From contig MU603949.1 in assembly GCA_025201845.1 (NCBI GenBank), positions 133,979 to 197,978 of the forward strand: a DNA stretch of 64,000 nucleotides, written 5' to 3'. Position 1 is the stretch's first letter. Each line of letters starts with the position of its first letter. The notes below the pieces were generated by a model. That model saw only the letters and a program-made list of their open reading frames with translations, searched no databases and was not told the DNA's origin. Made by a program: the position numbers and the translations under genes. This document shows, in pieces, positions 51,073-61,732 of this stretch. The DNA is from Martensiomyces pterosporus. Its lineage: Eukaryota; Kickxellomycota; Kickxellomycetes; Kickxellales; Kickxellaceae.

Positions 51073-52083
51073 ATGAGGGAGGGCTCCTTTGAAGACCAAA
51101 ACATCGCGCCAAGCGTGTACAGCCATGTCTCGAGACCCGGCAGCCACCGGTACAAGAATGCAAAGAAGGGACTGCCGTTCAACATCATGCTCGTTGGCGA
51201 GTCCGGTCTTGGCCGCACCACCTTTCTCAACACCCTGTGCGAGCGCGCAGTGGTGCTGCCCATGGAGAAGGACAACCCGGAGCAAGCCCACATTGCCGAG
51301 CCCATGCAGTTCAAGCACTACACGGTGGAGATGGAGGAGGACGGGATGAAGATCATCCTCGACATCATCGACACCCCCGGTTTTGGCGATGGCATTGACA
51401 ACGAGAACTGCTTCACCCAGATCCAAGACTACCTGGAGGCCCAGTTCGACGACGTTCTGGCGGAGGAGAACAGGATTAAGCGCAACCCCAAGTCCAAGGA
51501 TACGCGCATCCATGCGCTGCTGTACTTCATCACGCCCACGGGCCACTCGCTGCGTGAGATTGACATTGAGCTGATGAAGCGCCTGGGCAGCAAGGCCAAC
51601 ATCATCCCGGTCATTGGCCGCTCAGACTCGCTGACCCCGCGCGAGCTGGTCCTGTTTAAGCAGAGAGTGATGAACGACATTGCGGCGTATGACGTTCCGG
51701 TGTTTAATTTCCCTAACCAGGACGACGACGACGAGGAGACGGTTGAGGAGAACCTGGAGCTGCGCGCTCTGATGCCGTTTGCCGTCGTTGGGTGCGATGA
51801 GGTCATCAATGAGGATGGCAGGCCCGTGCGTGTGCGCTCGTACCCGTGGGGCGTTGTGCAGGTCGATAACGACGAGCACTCGGACTTTGACCGCCTCCGC
51901 TATGTCCTGCTCAACTCGCATATTGGCGATTTGCGCGATCGCACCCAGAGCGAAATTTACGAGCTGTATCGCACTGAAAAGCTCTCGACCAACACCATGC
52001 CTGTGAGCGGCGTCTCCGGGGGCGGTGCTCCGGCTGGTCAGCAGCAGGCGCTTGGATCCCAGCCAAGAGCCGTTGCCGCCTAA
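51073..52083 (+). CDS. Septin, Cdc11-like
   Basis: 336 residues from the ATG at 51073. The septin GTPase core is complete: P-loop 'GESGLGRTTF' (42-51), switch II 'DTPGFGD' (100-106), the G4 position 'GRSD' (182-185) and the septin unique element near 'DNDEHSDFDRLRYVLL'. The invariant P-loop Lys is Arg48 and the G4 AKAD is GRSD, both features seen in Cdc11/AspA-type septins that bind but poorly hydrolyse GTP. There is no C-terminal coiled coil after residue 310, only a Gly/Ala/Gln tail. Septins form filaments at the cell cortex; the subgroup call is tentative. Confidence 0.93.
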   Translation: MREGSFEDQNIAPSVYSHVSRPGSHRYKNAKKGLPFNIMLVGESGLGRTTFLNTLCERAVVLPMEKDNPEQAHIAEPMQFKHYTVEMEEDGMKIILDIIDTPGFGDGIDNENCFTQIQDYLEAQFDDVLAEENRIKRNPKSKDTRIHALLYFITPTGHSLREIDIELMKRLGSKANIIPVIGRSDSLTPRELVLFKQRVMNDIAAYDVPVFNFPNQDDDDEETVEENLELRALMPFAVVGCDEVINEDGRPVRVRSYPWGVVQVDNDEHSDFDRLRYVLLNSHIGDLRDRTQSEIYELYRTEKLSTNTMPVSGVSGGGAPAGQQQALGSQPRAVAA

Positions 52084-52678
52084 GCGCCCGCTGTCCACAG
52101 CCCACCCGCATATCCTCCGTTCCTCCCCACACACTACCAAATCCCCGCCACCACCCACTCCATTTTTACCACTCGTCTCTAGTTAGCAATCCGCCCAATC
52201 GCTGCTGCTTTACTTTTCGCTGTAGTCCGCCGCCAAAGACAACACTGGCCTTTGGTACATTCTGCTTCTCATTCTCTGTCAGCCAAGTTCCAATGCAAGT
52301 CCAACTGAACCTCTGCTTGTTAATCAAGGGTAGATATGAGCACGTGAATCATGTGATCGGTCGAACCGTCGCCCACACTTGGCGGTGCCACGCAGCGGGT
52401 ATTTCGGATTGGCTTGAAATTCCGGAGGCGAGCGGGCAGCACGCGCGGTTAAAATAAACATAAAATCTCTGGCTTGCCTCTCTTGCCTCTGGCACTCATT
52501 ATTCTTATTATTGCTCTTATCATTCCTACCAGCTTCCGGTGCTTTGTGACGGCCCCCCAGCTGCAGCCGCGATAGCTTTCAGCGTGTTCTAATTAAAGCG
52601 GCTCCTATCGGCTAGATACACCTGCCCTTTTTCTCTTTTTTCTTTCGCTTTTATTCGACCCAGGAGCTATTTCCAACC
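52084..52678. promoter_or_regulatory. Intergenic region upstream of SPT5
   Basis: 595 bp holding the septin 3' end and SPT5 promoter. A CACGTG occurs near 52340. An A-rich run (TAAAATAAACATAAAAT) lies near 52450-52466. No gene recognised. Confidence 0.45.
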
Positions 52679-55600
52679 ATGGCTGACGTTGCAGAAGAGC
52701 TGTTTGACGACCACTCGGAGGACGAGCAGTACTCTGACGACAACACGCAGGACTTGGGGACTCGGCGCAGAAAGCACTACAAGGACGACAATAGCGAGGA
52801 CGAAGATAACGAAGGCTTGCACGACGATGAGGACGAGGAAGAAGACGAGGACGAGGACGATGGCTACGCCAGGCGGTCATCTGTAAGTACTGCGAATACA
52901 TGCCAATTGCCCCAGCCCTGCACTCTACGCCTCTCCCAGCGCAGACACTCTCACTAAAACACTGCCCCTCTGCTCTCGGGTCGCCCATCTGTTTTTGCGT
53001 TAGAGGAAGCCGCTCAAGAAGCGCGCCAAAACCAGCAACTTCCTCGATATCGAGGCCAGCGTTGACACCGATGAAGAGGAAGAGGACGACGAGGACGGAG
53101 CGCTGGGCGATTTCATCGTAGACAACGAGGCAGAGTTGGCCTCAGCCGAGAAGGACGCCCTCCGCCACCGCAGTGCCACAAGACCGCCGGCCTTCCATGA
53201 AGACGACACGCTGGACGCTGATGCCATCGAGGCCCAGTTGCGCGAGCGGTACAGCGGCTATGCGACATCGTCGGGACGAGGAGCACCCCCGCCGATAGAC
53301 ACCGATTGGGTGCCCCAGCGGCTGCTCCTCCCTGGAATCAACGACCCGCACCTGTGGATGGCCCGCTGCTTGCCAGGAAAGGAGCGCGACGCAGTGTTTG
53401 CCGCCGCGCGCAGGGTGTTCAAGTGGTCGGGATCGGGAAAGCTGAGCGGCGTGCTCTCTGTGTTCTGCCGCGACGGGCTTCCGGGGTACATCTATGTGGA
53501 GGCAAAGAGCCAGTCCGATGCGCAGGCGGCCCTGGAGGGAATTTCAGGCGTCATGGCATGGAAGCTTACCCTCGTGCCCATTGACGACATGGTTGATGTG
53601 GTTAGAGTCAAATCGCATGCACCCAAGATCAACCCCGGATCGTGGGTGCGTGTCAAGCGCGGTAACTATGCGGGCGATCTGGCGCAGGTCGTCTCGGTCA
53701 TCGAGTCATCGGACTCGGTCGAGGTGCGTCTTATGCCGCGTCTTGACTACGACGGCGAGTCGCGCAACGGCGGCCGCGGCATGCGTCCGCCGCAGAAGCT
53801 GTTTAGTGTCGAGGATGCGCAGAGATCGGATCCGCGCACGCTGTCGTCGCGCCAGAACGAGATCCTGTGGAAGAACGACCGTTTTATCAACGGGTACCTC
53901 CACAAGGACATGCGCGTCACCTCGCTGCAGACGGAGGATGTCAACCCCACCCTGGATGAGATTGCCCGGTTTGCTGTTGGCGAGGCTGGCGATGAAGGCG
54001 ACGAGCAGGCGGCGATTGCTGCGCTGGCTAGCCAGGCGGCCGCTGCCTCAGGCAGCATGGACGGCATTGACGAGGCCAATGGGCTGTCGGCTAAGGACCT
54101 GCAGCCTGGAGAGCAAGTCGAAGTCGTTGAGGGCGACCTTGCGGGCGTCGTTGGTGTGGTGCGCAGTGTGGAGGGCGACGATGTCATCCGCATTGTGCCG
54201 GAGCTCGGCGGACTCGTGCGCAGCGGAAGATCGAACGCCATGAGCTTCCCTGCCAGGCAGCTGCGCAAGCGGTTCAGGACCGGCGACCATGTCAAGGTGC
54301 TCAACGGCCGCCACCGCAACGAGACTGGAATGGTGGTCAGCATTGCCGATGCAGTGGTCACCGTGTACGCGGACATCTCGAAGAGCGAGATCCGCGTGCT
54401 TGCCAAGGACCTGCGAGTCTCCACCGATGTTGGCGCTGGGTCGGGCACCCCACAAGGCGCGATCGTCGGGCTTGACTTGCACGACCTGGTGCACGTCGAT
54501 GGCAACATGATTGCAGTTGTTCTCAAGGTGGACCGCGACACGATTACTGTGCTCGATGAGCGGAACGATGTGCGCACCGTGACCCCGCAGTCCGCGCGTG
54601 CTGTGCGTGGCGGGTTCGAGCGCACCGGCGTCGACTTTAACGGCAACCCGCTGAAGAACGGCGACGTCGTGCGTGAAGTCAACGGCGCGCGCAGGCAGGG
54701 GACTGCGCTGCAGGTCACTCGGTTTGTGTCATTTGTGCTCTCGCGCGAGCAGGTGGCCAACGGCGGCGTGTTCACTGTGAGGACCAGGCAGCTGGAGTCC
54801 GTCAATGCCCGCCAGAACTCACTCGACCCCTATGGCACGCGCAGCATGCGGACGAACAGTGGCGGCGATAGGGGCCGTGGCGGCGCCATGGGCAGGGGCA
54901 GAGGCAGAGGCAGGGGCGGCCGTGTGGGATCGCTGCGTGGTGGCCGCGACCCGCTTATTGGCAAGAGCGTTGTGGCTAACCGTGGGCCCTACAAGGGGTA
55001 CATGGGCATTGTGAAGGATGCCACGGACTCAGTGGCGCGTGTTGAGCTCCATACGAATGCCAGGGTGGTCAACATCGATAAGGACAAGCTCTCGGTGCGG
55101 CTGCCCACGGGCGAAACCATCCCTGTCATCGAGTACAACAGCGGGCAGCAGGGCGGGCTTAACAGCGGCGGCAGCTACAACAGAGACCGGGGTAGCGATA
55201 GTGGCGGCAGCGCGTGGGGAGCGCCTCCGTCATCGTCGCGCGGTGGATATGGGGACAGTCGCCCAACCCCTGCTGCAACGACCGGTGGCGGGTACGGCGG
55301 CTGGGACACTGGGTCGGGATCGGCTGCTGCAAGCAGCGGATGGGACACTGGTGCATCGACCAGCGGGGGCGCCAGCAGTGGCTGGGACCTGGGAACCAGC
55401 GCTGCATCGTCCACGGGCAACGGGTGGAACATTGGCGGATCCATGGGTAGCACCAGCAACTGGGGCACGCCCGCGCCCATCACACCCGGAGCCGTCCCGC
55501 AAACCCCCGGCAACTCATTCCCACAGACGCCCGGTGTTGCCACGCCCGGCGCCAGCGGATACTACGATGCACCCACGCCTGCTGGCAAACCCCAGAACGA

Positions 55601-55952
55601 GGGATTTGATGGGTTCTTCAGCTGGGCTGTGCCGCGCGTGGTCGTGGCTCTGGCAGGCACGGGGCAAAAGGGCACCATCAGAGACGTTTCGTCGGACCGC
55701 CAGCATGCCACGGTGCAGCTGGATTCGGGCGGCACTCAGGCTGTTGACAGGGACTCGGTGTCCAGGTATGATCCTCGACCCGTGCGGGCTGAGAAGCGCG
55801 ACCGCGTGATTGTCATCCGTGGATCGAGAAAGGGCGCGCTGGGGATGATGGTCGGAAAGGATGGAAATGACGGCTTCTTCCAGCCCGACGGCGAGTCCAG
55901 CTGGCACTTTGAGCCCTTGCGCAACCTCGCAGTCTACAGCGACCGGCGCTAA
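52679..55952 (+). CDS. SPT5: SPT5, transcription elongation factor (DSIF), one intron
   Basis: Exon 1 is 52679-52882, then a 121 bp GT-AG intron (52883-53003, GTAAGT..TTAG), then exon 2 53004-55952; the break is between codons and the product is 1050 residues. The N-terminus is strongly acidic (Asp/Glu runs), as in Spt5. The NGN domain follows ('IDTDWVPQRLLLPGINDP', 'KWSGSGKLSGVLSVF'), then several KOW motifs, including 'INPGSWVRVKRGNYAGDLAQV', and a Gly/Arg-rich loop. The C-terminal region has four Trp repeats (GWDTGS/GWDLGT-type) and then a Thr-Pro-rich part, ending in a last KOW-like segment. Spt5 with Spt4 keeps RNA polymerase I/II processive (family knowledge). Confidence 0.96.
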
Positions 55953-56120
55953 AAGAAAAATACATAAACCACGCATCGTCCTTTCTCTTTCTCCACCTTC
56001 TACCCTCTTGCTCTCAGCTTTTATTTTCTTTCTATTGCTTCTAAACAACACCAACAACGACGTCAAACAGCATTCTATTTTTGTTGCTGCTGCAGCCCGT
56101 GTTCGCTATGGGGGGAGGGA

Positions 56121-57212
56121 TTAGTAGAAGATGCTGCGTGTGAGGTGGATTGGGATGTCTTTCATCGCCTCCGAGTTCTCCTTCGCATAGTCCCAGATAT
56201 AAAAATCGAGCAGAATGGCATTGACATGCACGCCCTTGCTCACAATTGCCTGTCTGATCCTCTCCACGGCCCAAATGCTGTTTCCCCTGATCTCCAGCTC
56301 CCACGGATGGCCCGACGGCAGCAGCCCAGGCGTGGGTGGGCTGGCCTGCACACCCGACTCGAGTTTCTGGCGCACCGCTTGCTCCGATCTCGACAGAAAC
56401 TCGAGCAGGCGGGGGGAGTACTCGAGGGCGCCGAAATGGCACAGCGCCTGCGGCACTCTGTAATCGGCGAACATGGTAATGGCGTCGATGTCGTCGAACC
56501 TGCCGCTGCCCTTGCCCTCGAAGCAGGCCCAGATGTCAGCCACAAGGATCTGTGCGCGCTTGTAGATATATGCGGTCTGGCCCTCGAACCGGTGTACATC
56601 GCGGAAGCACGGGAACTCGCGGACCACCCTTTCCACCAGCTTCTGGGCCGAGCCCTGGCACTCCTTAAGCAAATTCGCAAACCTCCCGCCGTACCTCTCC
56701 ACCAGCACGCCTCCTACTTCATGCAGGACCTCCATTCTTTGGTCCAGCATCGGTATAGACTCCTGTGTCTGTGGATCATCCGTCCGGAACACATATGCCA
56801 GTTCCTTGCGCTCCACCTTCGAGTAGAACTGAGCATCCGTCATCTTGACTCCCTCTCTAATAGCCCTATTGATGGCCGCACACAAGGTCCAGTACCCCTT
56901 ATAGGCGTGGCCATCCAGCGAGACGGTGTACTGCTTCTCGGGCGAGCCGCCTTTATCTGACCAGAAGGAGAAGTTGAGGGCGTCCACCACGAAGATCCAC
57001 TCGATGGCCGCGTCGTCTGCGACGGAGGGCGTCAGCGTGTTTTTCTTCCACTCTGCGGTGGAGTAGCCTGTAGTCTTCATGCGGTCCATGATCCCCTGTG
57101 CTGCTTTCCGGACGCCGGCCTCGGGCACGCGCACGTCGTGGCTGTGCTGGCTGATGAAGTGCGCAGAGTCCAGCACGCGTTCTGAAGGGAGTCTGAGCTC
57201 GGCAACGGGCAT
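56121..57212 (-). CDS. QNG1: QNG1, queuosine 5'-phosphate N-glycosylase (DUF2419)
   Basis: 363 residues from the ATG at 57212 (MPVAELRLPSERVLDSA). The open frame extends a few codons upstream through a GTG only. It matches the DUF2419/C9orf64 family along its whole length: 'WIFVVDALNFSFWSDKG', 'WTLCAAINRAIREG', 'HRFEGQTAYIYKRAQILVAD', 'FADYRVPQALCHFGALEYS' and 'AILLDFYIWDYAKEN'. The Asp in 'VVDALNF' and the Asp of the YDFR-like 'FADYR' are the likely active-site acids. Qng1 releases queuine from queuosine phosphate for tRNA modification; a fungus with it may recycle queuine. Next gene on the same strand: the AlkB-like protein. Confidence 0.93.
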   Translation of the reverse strand: MPVAELRLPSERVLDSAHFISQHSHDVRVPEAGVRKAAQGIMDRMKTTGYSTAEWKKNTLTPSVADDAAIEWIFVVDALNFSFWSDKGGSPEKQYTVSLDGHAYKGYWTLCAAINRAIREGVKMTDAQFYSKVERKELAYVFRTDDPQTQESIPMLDQRMEVLHEVGGVLVERYGGRFANLLKECQGSAQKLVERVVREFPCFRDVHRFEGQTAYIYKRAQILVADIWACFEGKGSGRFDDIDAITMFADYRVPQALCHFGALEYSPRLLEFLSRSEQAVRQKLESGVQASPPTPGLLPSGHPWELEIRGNSIWAVERIRQAIVSKGVHVNAILLDFYIWDYAKENSEAMKDIPIHLTRSIFY

Positions 57213-57421
57213 GGCTTGCACGGGAGTAGTAGGAGTGTGAGAGGAATTTGCCGCTACGATGTGCTCTGAAAATGGAATGCGAGGCGAGGTGAAAAGGCGT
57301 TTGTTTTTTTCTTCGTTTTATATAGACAAGGGAAATCACAGGCGGTATGCTGTGTCGCATTGGGCATTAGGAAATGCAGGCGCCACAGAACTCGCCGCAG
57401 CAGCAAAGTGCGCAAAAATTT

Positions 57422-58306
57422 TCAGACCAGCTTCCGCAACGTGACGGAGATCCTCCGGCCTGCATTTGCGCCGTCCTGTGAGTGACTGGCTTCTGGCGGC
57501 GACTTGGGGAATCCATGTGTCCACCGGTACCTTGCCTCGCCGGACATTGCATATACGTCGCCTGGGCTAATCACCAGCAGCACCTGCCGCGGATCACCTG
57601 TCTCTTGCTGCTCAACAGCATAATGCGATGCACGCTCAATGTCTGCGCTATCCACTGGTCGGAGCCGCAGAGTGGCGGGGCTCCCAAAGCTGAATCCGAC
57701 GATGCCGTCTGCGAACCGCAGCAGGTCGATGTGGTCGCCAATACCTTCGCCGGGGTCGTAGAGGTTGATGATCGCCTGGTCGAACAGCATGGATCTAGCT
57801 CGCAGGTCTGTGGGTAGAAGATGCGGGTGCAAGGCGCAGACACCAGAGAGGAAGCCAAATGGCGTTGCGGTGTCTGTCAGCGCACCGAAATGCATTCCCT
57901 GGTTGATCCTCGGCTGCTGCTCTTGCTGCTCTTGCTTCTCTGCAGCGTGAGCGCAGAGCGGCGGTGTGTTGGGGAAGTACTCGCTGCTGAGCCAGTCGAA
58001 GAACAGGGTGCACAGCTCCTGATTCAGTGCGTTTCTGTGAACCACAAACCCAGGAACAGGCTCTTCGATCGCCGCTGCGTCTGCCCGCTGTTGCGACAGA
58101 GCACTGGTTTGCGCCAACACGGCCTGTGCAGAAGTCTGTGCTAGATATCGCACCAGCTTGGCTTTTGGGTCTCGTGGGCCTGTGTCGGCATCTAGGGTGC
58201 TGTCGCTCGTAGATGTTGGCACCGATGCTTCCGAGTCGGAAGAGTCGCCGTCAGAGTCGCCAAATAGCTCGCGGTACAGCTCAGCCCTGTGTTGCGACGC
58301 GTCCAT
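57422..58306 (-). CDS. AlkB-like 2-oxoglutarate/Fe(II) dioxygenase
   Basis: 294 residues. The N-terminus (1-80) is Ser/Asp-rich and charged. The AlkB fold follows, with iron ligands His192-x-Asp194 in 'GEGIGDHIDLLRFADGI' and His264 in 'YRWTHGFP', and the 2-oxoglutarate-binding Arg285-x5-Arg291 ('RISVTLR'). The substrate-lid position has 'INLYDPGEGIG', as in AlkB homologues 4-8. All catalytic residues are present. Substrate could be RNA, tRNA wobble base or protein; the subfamily is unclear. Its stop is 210 bases from the start of QNG1. Confidence 0.9.
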   Translation of the reverse strand: MDASQHRAELYRELFGDSDGDSSDSEASVPTSTSDSTLDADTGPRDPKAKLVRYLAQTSAQAVLAQTSALSQQRADAAAIEEPVPGFVVHRNALNQELCTLFFDWLSSEYFPNTPPLCAHAAEKQEQQEQQPRINQGMHFGALTDTATPFGFLSGVCALHPHLLPTDLRARSMLFDQAIINLYDPGEGIGDHIDLLRFADGIVGFSFGSPATLRLRPVDSADIERASHYAVEQQETGDPRQVLLVISPGDVYAMSGEARYRWTHGFPKSPPEASHSQDGANAGRRISVTLRKLV

Positions 58307-58561
58307 GGCAGGAAAACTGGCAGAATGATACTAGTAGAAATAGCGCTGCTGTGCATTGGTAGAAGTGCGTGCTGCATGCCAAGCATTGCTGCTTGGCATA
58401 CGCAGCTAGTGTTTATGGTTTCTGTGGCATAGTACTGTTCCACGGCATATATTGAGGTGGAAAGAGAGCTCTGACACAAGGCACTATTCTGTTTGGAGGA
58501 GGGCTGTATGGTATGTACTGTATGGGGGTGGGAGCCACTAGCAACTTGATCTTGGCTGCCT

Positions 58562-59932
58562 TTACCGGCGCTGCTTCTTGTTGCCCTTGCCACCCTTGCT
58601 AATTTTCTTTGCCTGGCTCAGCGAGATCTGCTTGTCATCGTCTCCCGGTCTACGGCGCTTTCCGCTGCCCTTCTTCGCCTGCAGCTCCTTCAGCTCAAGA
58701 GTAGCCATTCTCTGCGCCTCATTAACCCTCTCCTGGAGCAGCAAGATCGCGTCCTTCTCACCGGGGAATTCATCCAGCTTTTTGCCAATCACCTGCTCGA
58801 TCCGCTGGAGCAGCTCCACATCATACTGCGTAACAAACGAGATAGCACGGCCCGATCTTCCAGCTCTCGCCGTACGGCCCACCCGATGGATGTAGTCCTT
58901 TGAGAAGCTGGGGATGTCGTAGTTGACGACTAGGTCAACCGCCGGGATATCCAAGCCGCGCGACGCGACATCGGTGGCAACAAGGACGTTGCGCTTTCCG
59001 GACTTGAACTTGTTCAGCGCACCCAGTCGGCGATCCATGCTGAGCTGTCCATGCAGGGGAATGGCCTCGATGCCAAGGTTGCGCAGGAGCAGGCCGATGC
59101 GCAGGACCTCGTTGCAGGTGCGCGCAAAGACGATGGCCGACTGGCCAGCCAGCTCGTTGAGCAGCCAGACCAAGTAGCAGTCCTTGCGCTTGAACGGGAA
59201 GAACATGTAGTACTGGAGCAGCTTATCCACGGTGGAGTACTTTGTAGATACCTCGATTTTCACAGGGTTGGAGAGCGAGGCGCGCTGGAGCTTGGCCACC
59301 TTGGTGGTCATGGTAGCCGAAAACAGGAATGTGTTGCGTTCGCGCGGGATGACCTTCAGGATCTGGTCGATCTTGGGTCCAAAGTCCATGTCCAGCAGCC
59401 TATCCGCCTCATCCATTACAAGGTACTTCAGAGTCCGCAGCGAGAACCCCTTGGTGTTCTCCAGGTGATCCTGCAGCCTACCAGGCGTGCACACGATGAT
59501 GTGCGGCTTGCGGGAAAGCGCAATCTGCTGTGAAATCAAGTCCATGCCACCCACGATGACCGCGCACTTGGCGCCGATTCCCGACCCCAGGGCCTCAAAT
59601 GTCTCTGAAATCTGGTACGCCAGCTCTCGTGTGGGTGCCATCACACAGGCAAACAGGGGCGATGGGTTGTCCCACAGAGCCTGCAAAATTGGCAGTGCGA
59701 ACGCTGCGGTCTTTCCTGAGCCTGTTTGCGCCAGCCCAATGACATCGCGGCCCTGGAGCGCCCATGGGATGGACTCGCGCTGGATTTCAGTGGGCGCCTT
59801 GAACCCGAGCTTGTCGCAGGCCTCGCAGAGCTGCTTCATCACTCCGATGTCGGCAAAGGTCTTTGGCGTGGTCTCGGACGCAGTCTGTGCCTCGCTGTCC
59901 GAGCTGTGCGCGCTGCTGCTAATCTCGCTCAT
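58562..59932 (-). CDS. RRP3: RRP3, DEAD-box rRNA-processing helicase
   Basis: 456 residues, typical of Rrp3/DDX47. It has the Q motif, Walker A '[11 protein letters not shown]', 'PTRELA', 'TPGRL', 'DEAD', 'SATM', 'ARTCNEV', '[13 protein letters not shown]' and '[13 protein letters not shown]', in order. The C-terminus is a basic tail ([15 protein letters not shown] and [14 protein letters not shown]) suited to nucleolar localisation. It is required for early pre-rRNA cleavage in 18S rRNA maturation in yeast (family knowledge). The first ATG of the frame, at 59932, is in a good context. Confidence 0.96.
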   Translation of the reverse strand: MSEISSSAHSSDSEAQTASETTPKTFADIGVMKQLCEACDKLGFKAPTEIQRESIPWALQGRDVIGLAQTGSGKTAAFALPILQALWDNPSPLFACVMAPTRELAYQISETFEALGSGIGAKCAVIVGGMDLISQQIALSRKPHIIVCTPGRLQDHLENTKGFSLRTLKYLVMDEADRLLDMDFGPKIDQILKVIPRERNTFLFSATMTTKVAKLQRASLSNPVKIEVSTKYSTVDKLLQYYMFFPFKRKDCYLVWLLNELAGQSAIVFARTCNEVLRIGLLLRNLGIEAIPLHGQLSMDRRLGALNKFKSGKRNVLVATDVASRGLDIPAVDLVVNYDIPSFSKDYIHRVGRTARAGRSGRAISFVTQYDVELLQRIEQVIGKKLDEFPGEKDAILLLQERVNEAQRMATLELKELQAKKGSGKRRRPGDDDKQISLSQAKKISKGGKGNKKQRR

Positions 59933-61732
59933 GGCTGGTGCTGTGGAAATATAATGAAAGGAATTGCGAAATGGAGAGGGCTTGCGCGAAGAAAAAGAGG
60001 GCGCTTACAAATAGAGTGCGCTCATCCTGATGCGCGGCAGCGACAACGAGAGCAAAAGAAAAAAAAAGCAGAATGCATGATTCAATCGACTGATTGGTTA
60101 ATCGTTTGTGTGGCGTGTATAATCGAGACATGCAAGTGGGGGCGGCGGAGCGCAGTGACGACGTGGTGATGTGGACATCGACAAATCGGATTCGCTCGAT
60201 GCGACATGCGATTCCCGCACGCTACCTTAGCCGTGCCGCAATAGGGGAGGAGATGGGGCTCATGCATGGACTGGACGATGGAAGGAGTTGGCAGCAGGGC
60301 CACAAAGGCAAGGCGAGTGCTTTGCTGCATTGATTTATTTCTTGCCAGCTACACCAGCCTCGCTGCTGAAGCTTAAACTATAGACCTCCTGCGCGGGCGG
60401 GCTGACATGGGCAGCACGTCCAAGGATGCTGTGGACCGGCTCTTCTCGTGAGCGAGAAAAGGGCCGGGTGGTGGAGCGGGACCTGCCAAGCTGCTGAGCT
60501 GCATGAGTGGTCGGAAAAGAGCAGAGTGAATTCTCTGGATTTACTGCACAAGCACAGAATGAATGGGCAAATGCAGCGCTGCAGACCGGCGCCTGTCCCC
60601 AAAACACACCTCGTCGCAGCCCACACACGGCAGAACAAAAACAAAAACAACAGCAGCTGTGGGCAAAGACTAGTGCTCTGGGCCGTAGGATGCAGGCTTG
60701 GCCGAGCGAGTCGCCTACAGCCTGCCTCCGCCCCAAGGAGCGGCTGCAGAGGCAGGTCAGACTGGGCAGAGCAATCGCAGCTCGGGACAACCTTCTTTTT
60801 TGTCTTCCAATTGTTGACATTCCTGCATTCTGCTTAATCCACCTTTGCCTTTGTCTCTCCCTCTATTGCTTTGCCTGCCTCCTAGCAATATATCCACCTA
60901 TATCTCCTGTGCTCCCCTTCTCTTCCAGCGCATACAGCAGCCTCACCAATACAGCCCAGCAGAGACGGCCGCACTATTTGGCTTTTGTTGGGATTAGTAG
61001 CACTGAGAGAGATAGCCAAACTGGGTTTAGCCTATTCTGGCAGCGATTAAAATTAGAACAGCGCGAGCACGCGGGACACCACTATTGCCCGCGCCTTGTC
61101 CACAGCTCAGTGGCACAAAAAACAAGCCAGCGTGCAACCCGCGCCTTTGCAGCCAACCAAAGCTCCAAAGCTACCTTGAATAGAATCATCCCCCATCCCA
61201 ACCGGAAGAGCAGGCATACTCTCTACTCTATTCTGCCCTCTTTTGCTGAGCAAAGTACTTGTCTTTCTTCTCTCTTTTCTCGTCTCTTGTCTCTCGTCTC
61301 TCGTCTCTTGCCCTCGCTTTTTATTTCTGGCTCTTTTGTACTTTTGCTCTTTTACGCCTAAGCTGACAAGCTGCATTGACGACTGGCAGATACCCCCTCA
61401 GCCTCTCAGATACACGCTTATCCTGCGCAAAGGAAACAAGGAATAGATCTGCAAGCGCACCTACAGCACCTGGTGTCCTCTCGTTTGCTGCCTGGGAATC
61501 AAACGCGACAACAACAAACTGTAATCGCCTTCCTCCCCCGCCACCAGACGGCAAACGCTCTTTGGCAGCCGCATACCCTTTCCTTACTGCGTCTTTAGAC
61601 CTCTACACGCACTCTCTCTAGTCCTTGCTGTACTATTCCCCACCACATCCCCCTCCTTGCTTCCTTTCGGACGCACCTGCGCCGCATACACACACACACT
61701 AGACAAAGGCAACAAACGCACAGCTCAGAGAG
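59933..61732. other. Divergent intergenic region, RRP3 and PLC-like gene
   Basis: 1.8 kb with open frames up to 284 codons that share no domain or sensible composition. A pyrimidine repeat (TCTCGTC/TCTTGTC) at about 61260-61310 and a long pyrimidine-rich leader precede the PLC-like gene. A minus-strand frame ending at 60335 (last residues GVAGKK, overlapping AATAAA) was looked at and judged uncertain. Confidence 0.45.

Noticed and set aside
60335..60820. 161-codon minus-strand frame ending in GVAGKK next to an AATAAA-like string
   Set aside because: The last 40 residues look slightly protein-like, but no splice pattern upstream gives a sensible gene and the rest is Cys/Ser-rich noise.
60507..61361. 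284-codon plus-strand frame before the PLC-like gene
   Set aside because: Low-complexity Gln, Ser and Leu composition from a pyrimidine-rich leader; no domain.
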